This document shows positions 56,315 to 64,000 of a stretch of DNA of 64,000 nucleotides, piece by piece. Each line of letters starts with the position of its first letter. Position 1 is the first letter of the stretch. The notes below the pieces were generated by a model. That model had not been told where the DNA came from. It ran no database searches and saw only the letters and a list, made by a program, of their open reading frames with translations. The DNA is from Rubrolithibacter danxiaensis. Its GTDB lineage: Bacteria > Bacteroidota > Bacteroidia > Sphingobacteriales > Sphingobacteriaceae. The DNA lies in NCBI RefSeq assembly GCF_047272945.1, contig NZ_JBKOPS010000003.1, forward strand, positions 62,001-126,000, given 5' to 3'. The position numbers were made by a program, and so were the translations under genes.

Positions 56315-57913
56315 TTATTGATAATAGGGCACAGCAGGTTCTAACAGTAAAGGATCGATTACAGTTTCTGCCTGTGGTACAGGAAGAAAGAGTTGTGATT
56401 CGGAAGTTAGAGTAGCTTTAAAGCTGGTAAGCTGGCCATTTCCTCCCAGTGTTCCTCTTTCCTGTTTCGCGATCATTTCTTTAGCTTTTGCAAATCCCTG
56501 ACGTTGAATATCAAACCAATAATCACCTTCAAATGCAAATTCTACTTTCCGCTCATGAAGAATATCGTCTAATGTTATGCTGGATACACTTGGTAAACCT
56601 GCTCTGTTATGCACTTGATTAAAGGCACTTAAAGCACTTGCATCGCTGGTAGAGGCTGCTCCTCCCAGTGTTGCTTCAGCATAAATAAGTAATACATCAG
56701 CATAACGAAGGATGTATGTACACATACTTGTATGGCTATCGGGAGTAACAAATTCATTAGTTCTGTTAGGCCCCACCACATATTTTTGAATATTAGAACG
56801 GGTTCCTGTGAAAATAAAATGATCATCAGTTGTTTTACCTGTTGTATCGTAGGTAAAACCGTCAGGGAAATTATCATTTACCCAATCAGCCCGGTGAAAA
56901 CCCTGTTCCATAACTGACCAGCCGCGTCTTTTATCGTTTTGAGCATATCCTGTAGCAGGATTTAACATATCAAACGAAGGGATTACAGCAGAATAACCGT
57001 TACCGCCAGTTGGTTTTGGTTTTAATAAAGGCTGCGGACCAACATATAACTGGTAACGATTTCCACCATTCCAACCCATTGTTGCCAACCATCTTAAAGA
57101 AAATAAAGATTCTTTATTATTGTTATTTGCTACAGATGAAGAAGTGAACATGGCATTATAATCGTTCAGAGCTATACGTCCTGTTGCATTCGCATAGTCA
57201 ATAACCTCTTTCGCCTTTATTTTAGCATTTTCATAATCTTTACTGTATAAATAAAGTTTAGCCATCATTCCTTTGGCAGAATATTTGGTTACGCGACCAT
57301 CCTGGTAAGATACTTCAGGCAGGTTTGCTTCGGCGTATTTCAAATCTTCAAGTGCAAAGCGAAGCACGTCTTTCTGAAGATAACGTGGAACAAGATATTT
57401 ACCTGGCTCCGTCAGAGCAATCGGATTATCTACAATAGGAGCATCACCAAATGTTCTGGCAATGTAGAAGTAAGCAAATCCACGAATGAATCTTGCTTCA
57501 GCTATACCTACATCAAGGTAAGAAGGATCGCTCACTTTTGCTTTTTTAGCTTCAAACGTTTGAATTAATACAGAAGCCTGACCAGCAGCTTTATAACATG
57601 ATTTCCAGGTGTCTGCTATCAAACCGTCTGTACTCTGAATATTAAAATTGTAGAAAGAGTTGTATTGCGCATTACCTTGTACACCCGTTACAGTTCCGCC
57701 TAATACATCGCCGACTGAAATAAACGCCTTATCTGACCAATCATTCCAAACAGAATTATATAAAAGACCTGTAGCACCGTTTACCTGTTCTGCATTGGTA
57801 TAATAAGTATCGGTTGTGGGCCCGGTTGTGGAAGGATTATTGAGAAAATCTTTTTTACACGAAACTCCCAGACAAGCCAGAACACTTAACAGAAATATAT
57901 TTTTGATTTTCAT
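56315..57913 (-). CDS. RagB/SusD-family nutrient-uptake outer-membrane lipoprotein
   Basis: 532 residues with lipobox GVSCKKDFL. Typical SusD features: a start with two lysines after the lipid Cys, NAEQVNGATGLLYNSVW, ARFIRGFAYFYIARTFGDAP near 137, TPR-like helices KYSAKGMMAKLYLYSKDYEN, a central substrate loop and C-terminal LDDILHERKVEFAFEGDYWF. It forms the lid over the SusC channel and captures oligosaccharides. It is 20 bases downstream of susC. Confidence 0.95.
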   Translation of the reverse strand: MKIKNIFLLSVLACLGVSCKKDFLNNPSTTGPTTDTYYTNAEQVNGATGLLYNSVWNDWSDKAFISVGDVLGGTVTGVQGNAQYNSFYNFNIQSTDGLIADTWKSCYKAAGQASVLIQTFEAKKAKVSDPSYLDVGIAEARFIRGFAYFYIARTFGDAPIVDNPIALTEPGKYLVPRYLQKDVLRFALEDLKYAEANLPEVSYQDGRVTKYSAKGMMAKLYLYSKDYENAKIKAKEVIDYANATGRIALNDYNAMFTSSSVANNNNKESLFSLRWLATMGWNGGNRYQLYVGPQPLLKPKPTGGNGYSAVIPSFDMLNPATGYAQNDKRRGWSVMEQGFHRADWVNDNFPDGFTYDTTGKTTDDHFIFTGTRSNIQKYVVGPNRTNEFVTPDSHTSMCTYILRYADVLLIYAEATLGGAASTSDASALSAFNQVHNRAGLPSVSSITLDDILHERKVEFAFEGDYWFDIQRQGFAKAKEMIAKQERGTLGGNGQLTSFKATLTSESQLFLPVPQAETVIDPLLLEPAVPYYQ

Positions 57914-57933
57914 TTTTTTAATTTTTCTGGTTA

Positions 57934-60900
57934 TTAAAATTCTATGTTGGCACCAATAGTGAACGTACGGGGAATTGGATAATGCCCGTTATCAACATTC
58001 ATAAAAGTTACCGAGTTGTTTAAAGCTCCTAACTCCGGATCGTAGCCAGAATAGTTTGTAAATGTGTACAGATTCTGCACTGATGCATATATTCTCGCAG
58101 TAGAAACTTTAGCTTTATTGATTAAGCTTTTAGGTAAATTATATCCTAATGCTACGTTCTGAATTCTTAAATAAGAACCATCTTCAATAAAACGGTCAGA
58201 AATACGAAGGTTATTGTTAGACCACTGATTGTATCTTGGTAATGTTCCGTTAGGATTACTTTCTGTATATCTGCCTAAAACTGTTGTTAATTGATTATTA
58301 TATGGAGAACTTAAGGATTCTGTTTGACGACGGGTGTAATTGAAGATATCAGCACCATAACTTCCGTAAAGGAATACAGAAAGATCAAAGTTTTTCCAAT
58401 TAACAGTATTAGTCATACCAAAAGTGAATTTAGGATTAGGATTTCCGATAGTTGTAACATCTTTATCATCGATTTTTCCGTCTCCGTTCAGATCTTTATA
58501 ACGGATATCTCCTAACCATAATTTATCAGGGGCAACTGCTAATCCATAGTCAATTCCATTATTTAGTTCTGCTTCTGATCTGAATAAACCATCAGTTACA
58601 TATCCATAATAAGACCCTACCGGTTTACTTTGTTGAGAAAGTGTAATTAATGACTTCGTTCCGTATTCATCAAACTGCCCAACGATAGTAGCGCTTTCTG
58701 TATTCAATCTGTTTAAGATGTTTTTATAGTGGCTAAATGTAAAGTTGGTTTTCCACTTGGTATTCTTACTTTGAATATTATAAGATGTCAAACTGATATC
58801 AAACCCGGTATTTGTCATTTCTCCATCATTTGTAATAGGAGTTTGAATATCATTCCATGCTGTTCCTAAACCTGAAAACGCACCTAACTGAGTTGGAAGT
58901 AACATGTCGGAAGTTATTTTCTTATACAGATCTACGGTTAATTCCAACTTATTGTTCAAAGTGGTTAAATCGACCCCCGCATTGTAAGTCTTAACTGATT
59001 CCCATGATAAAAATGGATTTTCAACATTAGAAGGAAGACCACCCGCACCAAAAGGAGCAACACCAAATAAGGTAATATTAGAAGTATAAGGATTATTTCC
59101 GCTTACTCCCTGCTCTCCTACAAGACCGTATCCCAATCTTAATTTAAGATAATTCAAATATTTTGAGTCCTTTAAAAATGGCTCATTTGATGCTGTCCAT
59201 GAAACAGAACCTGCCGGAAACGTTCCCCATCTTTTACCAGGGCCAAAACTGGAAGAACCGTCACGACGGATAGTACCGCTTACAGAGTATTTATTATCAT
59301 AAGTATAACTTCCGCGAGCAAAGAAAGATTCCATACTCCAAACTCCTGCACCGGCACCAATGCCCTGTGAAAGGTCAGCATCCCCTGCGTTTAAAGAAGG
59401 AAGATTCAGAACCAGGTTATTTCTGTTTGCATTGATATAATCATAAGTAGACTTTTGAACTTCATGACCTGCAGTTGCACTGATCGAATGTTTACCGAAA
59501 TCTGTGTTGTAGTTCAGGTAATTCTTTAAAAGCCAGTAAAGACTATTGCTTCTTTGCTCCCTTAAACGGCTCGGGCTTAATATAACAGCCTTTGTTTCCG
59601 GGTTTTGAATATACGGCTGGTAAGCTTTATCACTGGTTAAACTAAAATCATAGTTTCCTTCATTTCTTAAGGTTAGCCCTTTTAAAATATTAATTTCAGC
59701 ATATAATGCACCAAATGCTTTTGTACCGACAGTTCTAACATCCCTTGAACTTGCTAAAGCAACCGGGTTATTCGGATTACCAAAAGTGCTTCCACCAATA
59801 ACGTTCTGTGAAATGAAATTTCCATTTATGTCTCGTACAGGTGTTGCAGGACTGTTATATAACACGGTACTTGTTACGGCATCAAATCCATCAGAAAGCC
59901 CAATCTTTTGATTACTTCTTGATAAATTAGTGCTGAAACCTGCTTTCAACCACTTTGTTACCTGTTGGTCAATATTAGCTCTTAATGTATATCTTTTAAA
60001 GCCGGTTTCTATAAGTGTTCCGGTCTGATCAAAATATCCTCCCGAAAAATAATAGGTCGTTTTATCAGAACCTCCGGAAAAAGATAGTTGATGGCTCATA
60101 GTAGCCCCTCTCTGATAAATTTCATCCTGCCAGTCAGTTCCATGACCCAGTAGACCAGGATTTTTAAATTCACCCACACTGTCTAATCCGCTTCCTGCTG
60201 CTCTTATTTCCCCCACAAGAGAATTCATATATTCAGCATATTGACTAAGGTTCATTACAGATAATTTTTTGGGAACTTCCTGTACTCCGTAGTAGGTATC
60301 GTAAGTTATTCTCCCCTGGCCTGTTTTACCTTTTTTCGTATTGATTAAAACTACGCCGTTAGCACCCCTGGATCCGTAGATAGCCTGTGCCGAAGCATCT
60401 TTTAATATGTCGATAGATTCGATATCGGCAGGGTTTAATGTTGCCATAACACTTTGCCCTGTCTGCCCGGATCCACCTCCCAAAAAGTTTTGTTCAAGGC
60501 TGGAGCTTGTTCCCATTAATGGAACTCCGTCAATAACGTACAAAGGTTCATTTCCATTTACCGATGTAATACCACGTACGCGAACAGAAACACCGCCGCC
60601 GGGCTGCCCGCTATTGTTTGTAACGCTTACACCCGCAACTTTTCCTTGTATTGCCTGGTCGATACCCGCAACGGGAAGATTTTTAATATCTTTCTGAGAA
60701 ACAGAAGAGATAGAAGACGTTACATCTGAACGGCGTATTGTACCGTAACCAATTACTACAGCTTCGTTCAAAGTTGTAGCAGATTCTTTTAACACCACCT
60801 GAACTACACTTTTGCCAGCTACAGTAACATTTTCCTGCTGCATACCAATGTAAGATACCGTAATTACATTTTTACCGGCAGGAACATTGATTGAGAATGC

Positions 60901-61080
60901 TCCGTTAGCATCTGTTGACGTCTGAATTTTAGTATCCTTTACCGATACCGAAGCTCCGGGAAGTGTGATTCCCTGTTCGTCAGAAACTGTTCCTTTTACT
61001 ACCCGGTCCTGAGCAAAAAGAACCGAAGCTACGCCAGTAAAAAGAGCCAGTAAGACTACTTTTTGTAAAATTTGTCGCAT
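57934..61080 (-). CDS. SusC/RagA-family TonB-linked outer-membrane transporter
   Basis: 1,048 residues. A signal peptide ending LFAQ, a carboxypeptidase-like domain (about 26-105, GTVSDEQGITLPGASVSVKD), the SusC TonB-box region (VVIGYGTIRRSDVTSS), the plug (PGGGVSVRVRGITSVNGNEP, DASAQAIYGSRGANGVVLIN) and a long beta barrel ending FTIGANIEF. It imports oligosaccharides with energy from TonB. First gene of susC-susD-TIG lipoprotein, located 143 bases after the GH9 gene. That gap holds no clear -7 box. Confidence 0.95.
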   Translation of the reverse strand: MRQILQKVVLLALFTGVASVLFAQDRVVKGTVSDEQGITLPGASVSVKDTKIQTSTDANGAFSINVPAGKNVITVSYIGMQQENVTVAGKSVVQVVLKESATTLNEAVVIGYGTIRRSDVTSSISSVSQKDIKNLPVAGIDQAIQGKVAGVSVTNNSGQPGGGVSVRVRGITSVNGNEPLYVIDGVPLMGTSSSLEQNFLGGGSGQTGQSVMATLNPADIESIDILKDASAQAIYGSRGANGVVLINTKKGKTGQGRITYDTYYGVQEVPKKLSVMNLSQYAEYMNSLVGEIRAAGSGLDSVGEFKNPGLLGHGTDWQDEIYQRGATMSHQLSFSGGSDKTTYYFSGGYFDQTGTLIETGFKRYTLRANIDQQVTKWLKAGFSTNLSRSNQKIGLSDGFDAVTSTVLYNSPATPVRDINGNFISQNVIGGSTFGNPNNPVALASSRDVRTVGTKAFGALYAEINILKGLTLRNEGNYDFSLTSDKAYQPYIQNPETKAVILSPSRLREQRSNSLYWLLKNYLNYNTDFGKHSISATAGHEVQKSTYDYINANRNNLVLNLPSLNAGDADLSQGIGAGAGVWSMESFFARGSYTYDNKYSVSGTIRRDGSSSFGPGKRWGTFPAGSVSWTASNEPFLKDSKYLNYLKLRLGYGLVGEQGVSGNNPYTSNITLFGVAPFGAGGLPSNVENPFLSWESVKTYNAGVDLTTLNNKLELTVDLYKKITSDMLLPTQLGAFSGLGTAWNDIQTPITNDGEMTNTGFDISLTSYNIQSKNTKWKTNFTFSHYKNILNRLNTESATIVGQFDEYGTKSLITLSQQSKPVGSYYGYVTDGLFRSEAELNNGIDYGLAVAPDKLWLGDIRYKDLNGDGKIDDKDVTTIGNPNPKFTFGMTNTVNWKNFDLSVFLYGSYGADIFNYTRRQTESLSSPYNNQLTTVLGRYTESNPNGTLPRYNQWSNNNLRISDRFIEDGSYLRIQNVALGYNLPKSLINKAKVSTARIYASVQNLYTFTNYSGYDPELGALNNSVTFMNVDNGHYPIPRTFTIGANIEF

Positions 61081-61223
61081 AATTTTTGTTTAGATTAGAT
61101 TTTACTGAATTGAGGTTTTGTTAGTTTAAATCATTGTTACTTGTTTTCTTTTGACTCATAATCTGTCTCCTTTTCCCTTTCTCTGACTTATTAAAAAAGT
61201 TAATGGTGCTATTTTTTTGTTAA

Positions 61224-63017
61224 TTAATTTTTATTTGAATTGGTTAGTTTCGATTGCAAGGCCTCTATCGCATTTGCCAGGTATACGGCCGGGGCGTTCC
61301 AGTTAATAGCTATTTCATTAGACGCAAACGATGCTGCAACATCTGCATAAGCGGTTTCTGGTTCTTTAAATGCATAGGATACTTTATTTCTCACGTCCTG
61401 CATCCCTGCATTTGGCCCACCCACTAATAAACCAGGAACCGGTTCTGCAATTCCATCCGCTACCGAAGGGCGGTGATGCGGATTCATACTCGGCTTACTG
61501 CCAATACCTGTTACAAAGCAATAACCCGTTGCATTTCTGCCAAGTAAATAATCCACATTGGTTAAGGCGTTATTTAAATATTTACTATTTTCCGTTAGCA
61601 GGTAGGCGTTAATTAATACAATACCCTGGTTTGCGGCAACAGCACTGCTTCCCCAGATAAAGTCCTTCACCCTTCCGCCCATTACTGTTTGAAAAGCATT
61701 TGAAGGAACTTTTGACATCAGTGCATCCGCAAGGGTGATTATTCTTTTATTCAGTACCTGAATCGTACCTTTTGCATACTCAGGAAGTTTTTCCTTAAAC
61801 CTGTTCAGTGTATAATAACCCAGCATTTCTACATTGCTCCAGGATGGAAGGGAGGGACTTTTACTTAAATTATTTACCGCTGACTTATAAAACTCTTTAT
61901 TACCTGTTGTTGCGAAAAGCTCGGATGCGGCCCAAAACCATTCATCGTTCAAATGATGGTCTCCGTAAGCACCGGTGGTAATTTTAGGCTCAAATTGTTC
62001 ATTCAGCTCATCCTGATTGTACAGAAGAGCAGGATTCTTGCGAGCCCAGTTCCATGCCTTTTGTGAAGCTTTCAAACACGAATCAGATAATCCGGGCAGT
62101 TGCTTTTCGAACTGTTTAAAAATGCGGGCTGCCTGAGCAGTGACTGCAGCAAAATCAAGAGTAGCTGCTGTACTTTTTTGAACTAAATATCGGGGCTTTT
62201 TGGTCACGCCCGGCATTACCATTCCGTCAAAAGCGGCATTGGTACATTTATGATAAACTCCTCCATCGGTCGGGTCTTGCATGGTAAGCATCCAGTGAAT
62301 GTTATACAAGGCTTCATCCAGTATATCCGGAATCGCATTACCGCTTTCAGGGATATTTGTATAGAGATCATTAAAATACGCTGGAAAATCTTCGTAAGCA
62401 GATAAAATGGTTCCGGTTGTAATACCGCTGTTAACTATGTACTTGTTATAATCGCCCGCATCATACCAGCCTCCCGGAGAAGAAACGACAAAACCGGCAG
62501 GACGGGATGAACTTGCTGCTGAAGGATGAATCAATACTGCTGTATCTGGATGACCGGAAGGACGGCTCCATTTTCCTGCAAACTTCAGATCAAGAGCAAC
62601 AGAAGACCGGATAAAATAAAAACCTTTTAACAATGCTTCTCCCGCAGGCTGAAGTACATTTTTATCTATACTAAAAGGATACGATTTACCAACACCGGGA
62701 ATGGCCAGTGTATAATGCCCCTGTTTCTCCAGAACAGAAAAATCTGCAACGGTAGTTTTTAACGAAGAATTTTGAGATTGACTTGCCGCACTTGTTACAT
62801 TTGTATAAACAGTATCGCCGGAAGCCTCGTTTATAACATAAAAAGGTTTACCGGAAATATCTTTGGTAATTACTGCAATTTTTAAAGCATTGGGGTAATA
62901 TCCCAGCTGGTTAATTTTTATTTCTTCCGACTGAGCAAACACGTCAGAGTTTGCAGCTCCCAAAAAGGGAACAATACAGGCAAGCTTTAAAAATTTTCGA
63001 ATACAAGAAATACCCAT
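61224..63017 (-). CDS. Glycoside hydrolase family 9 endoglucanase-like enzyme
   Basis: 597 residues with a signal peptide ending VFAQ. An N-terminal Ig-like CelD_N domain (about 31-120, EIKINQLGYYPNALKIAVIT) precedes the alpha/alpha barrel: GGWYDAGDYNKYIVNSG at 182-198 with the catalytic-base Asp pair 186/189, SFVTGIGS-type DYLLGRNATGYCFVTGIGSK, PHHRPSVADG near 508, and the acid region SNEIAINWNAPAVYLANAIE near the end. It cuts beta-1,4-glucan, and in a mannan locus the likely target is the glucose-containing backbone of glucomannan. Same strand as the sus genes, directly after the regulator. Confidence 0.92.
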   Translation of the reverse strand: MGISCIRKFLKLACIVPFLGAANSDVFAQSEEIKINQLGYYPNALKIAVITKDISGKPFYVINEASGDTVYTNVTSAASQSQNSSLKTTVADFSVLEKQGHYTLAIPGVGKSYPFSIDKNVLQPAGEALLKGFYFIRSSVALDLKFAGKWSRPSGHPDTAVLIHPSAASSSRPAGFVVSSPGGWYDAGDYNKYIVNSGITTGTILSAYEDFPAYFNDLYTNIPESGNAIPDILDEALYNIHWMLTMQDPTDGGVYHKCTNAAFDGMVMPGVTKKPRYLVQKSTAATLDFAAVTAQAARIFKQFEKQLPGLSDSCLKASQKAWNWARKNPALLYNQDELNEQFEPKITTGAYGDHHLNDEWFWAASELFATTGNKEFYKSAVNNLSKSPSLPSWSNVEMLGYYTLNRFKEKLPEYAKGTIQVLNKRIITLADALMSKVPSNAFQTVMGGRVKDFIWGSSAVAANQGIVLINAYLLTENSKYLNNALTNVDYLLGRNATGYCFVTGIGSKPSMNPHHRPSVADGIAEPVPGLLVGGPNAGMQDVRNKVSYAFKEPETAYADVAASFASNEIAINWNAPAVYLANAIEALQSKLTNSNKN

Positions 63018-63165
63018 CAGGTTTTATAATTGGATGTCTAAAATTAAGATGTCACACTATGAGCAGTGGTATCAGAATGTTTATGTTTAGGTAATAAAAT
63101 GTTAACTTTTCAAGCTTTCTGTTAAGCAGAGGCCTTTTTTATGAAATACATTAAACGCAATAAAG

Positions 63166-64000
63166 CTAAATTTCAACAGAATCTTTCTCAGTTGTTTTTT
63201 TCTCCATACGCTTTTGGGAAGCATAAGCAGAAGGCAGAAGACCAAACTCCGCTTTAAAATATTTAGCAAAATATTTAGGGTTATTAATTCCTATTTTGAA
63301 GGCAATTTCAGAAACGGTCAGTTGTGATTCTTCCAGCAATTGCGCTGCTCGTTTTAAACGAAATGACCTGATAAACTCTATGGGCGATTTTCCCGTCAAA
63401 CCCATCATCTTCTTATACAAGGCAACCCTGCTCATGTTAAGATCCCTGCTTAAATCTTCCACTGTAAATTCTGAATTGGATATATTTTTCTCTAATATCT
63501 GAAGTGCGTTCTGAATAAATTTTTCATCAATAGATGCTATTTGCAGATCTACCGGCTTTGCTTCAACACGCTTTTGATATGTTTTTTTCATTGAACGATG
63601 CTGATCGAGCAAATTGCGTATCTTGGATAAAAGAATCTCAAAATTAAAGGGCTTACTTATGTAATCATTCGCCCCGGTTTCAAGCCCTTTCAACTGTTGA
63701 TCTTCCCCCGCTAAAGCAGTAAGCAGTATTACCGGAATATGATTGGTGCGGGCATCGCTGCGGATCTTGTTACAAAGCTCTATCCCATCCATTTCGGGCA
63801 TACTTATATCCGAAATCACCAGGTCAGGATGTGTTGACAGTAACTTACTCCAGCCTGCCTTACCATTTTGAGCTTCCGAAATATTGTAATACTGTTTCAG
63901 GTTATCTTTTAAATAAAATCGAAAATCTTCGTTATCCTCTATGAGCAGCAAAGTTTGTTTTTTCGGATTCCAATCATTTTTTTCAAATCCGTTCATGCTG
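63166..64000 (-). CDS. C-terminal part of a hybrid two-component regulator (HTCS): receiver plus AraC domain
   Basis: At least 278 residues; the frame stays open to the window edge, so the ATG at 63996 is probably internal. The receiver domain (LLLIEDNEDFRFYLKDNLK, DLVISDISMPEMDGIEL with the phospho-Asp, YISKPFNFEILLSKI) is joined to an AraC helix-turn-helix domain (FTVEDLSRDLNMSRVALYKK, SEIAFKIGINNPKYFAKYFK). This is the usual C-terminal end of HTCS proteins, whose upstream part has a periplasmic sensor and kinase. It is placed at the head of the mannan locus and most likely activates it. Confidence 0.88.
   Translation of the reverse strand, partial: SMNGFEKNDWNPKKQTLLLIEDNEDFRFYLKDNLKQYYNISEAQNGKAGWSKLLSTHPDLVISDISMPEMDGIELCNKIRSDARTNHIPVILLTALAGEDQQLKGLETGANDYISKPFNFEILLSKIRNLLDQHRSMKKTYQKRVEAKPVDLQIASIDEKFIQNALQILEKNISNSEFTVEDLSRDLNMSRVALYKKMMGLTGKSPIEFIRSFRLKRAAQLLEESQLTVSEIAFKIGINNPKYFAKYFKAEFGLLPSAYASQKRMEKKTTEKDSVEI

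Noticed and set aside
63166..63996. Stand-alone 276-residue response regulator gene
   Set aside because: The frame is open to the window edge and the domain pair is the normal C-terminal end of an HTCS protein, so it is treated as partial.

Overview
The window (about 40% GC) reads as chromosome of a Bacteroidota bacterium of the Sphingobacteriaceae (Pedobacter-like). Support for this: SusC/SusD pairs and TonB-dependent receptors, TAnnTTTG-type -7 promoter elements, a DAHP synthase fused to type II chorismate mutase, Nudix/winged-helix sugar regulators, DUF1080 and GH families, and HTCS-type regulators. I could not run any database search, so family calls rest on motifs read by eye.

Layout. 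1-8.7 kb is core metabolism: proline dehydrogenase (minus), then an S4 RNA-binding protein, aroB, and a pheA / aroG-chorismate mutase / aroA / aroC aromatic block, followed by mnmD and a di-haem-motif cytochrome. In front of pheA there is a complete transcription attenuator. It has a -7 element, a 21-codon leader peptide holding nine Tyr/Trp/Phe codons in a ten-codon stretch, an antiterminator segment and an intrinsic terminator. 8.8-15.6 kb is an accessory region with all genes on the plus strand: nitroreductase, aldo/keto reductase, AraC regulator, membrane protein, AAA_14/DUF4143 ATPase, MepB-like protein and Arr-type rifampin ADP-ribosyltransferase. It is punctuated by long imperfect palindromes after the stop codons. 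In two of three intervals the first 8-9 bases of the interval are the exact reverse complement of the outer box of the palindrome that closes it, as in integron gene cassettes. No integrase is visible, so this looks like a cluster of attC-like sites without an integrase. 15.9-17.1 kb holds one unknown helical protein and a 21-bp minisatellite.

17.1-22.2 kb is a sugar/glycolysis block: an MFS sugar porter and a Nudix-type regulator (minus), divergent from pfkA, a BadF-type kinase homologue and gapA. 22.2-28.0 kb has a small ribbon-helix-helix gene beside an SPFH protein, a TonB-dependent receptor, and a DnaJ/TonB fusion protein. 28.0-37.4 kb is signalling: a 1,899-residue cytoplasmic hybrid kinase with about ten HAMP-type modules (92-residue repeats), a response-regulator/kinase, and a single-domain response regulator with a structured 5' leader. 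37.5-49.3 kb is sugar catabolism: xylAB with a divergent LacI regulator and a clear operator, two DUF1080 proteins and a haem-containing sorbosone-dehydrogenase-like protein, and a second LacI paralogue followed by a sodium/sugar symporter.

49.5-64.0 kb is glycan breakdown: a GH20 hexosaminidase, a lipoprotein histidine phosphatase, and a probable beta-mannan/glucomannan utilisation locus. That locus reads HTCS regulator, GH9, SusC, SusD, TIG-domain surface lipoprotein, GH26 and mannose-6-phosphate isomerase, all on the minus strand. Its logic is: sense the glycan outside, cut it at the surface, import through SusCD, and deliver mannose 6-phosphate to glycolysis. No rRNA, tRNA, CRISPR array or insertion-sequence transposase was recognised.
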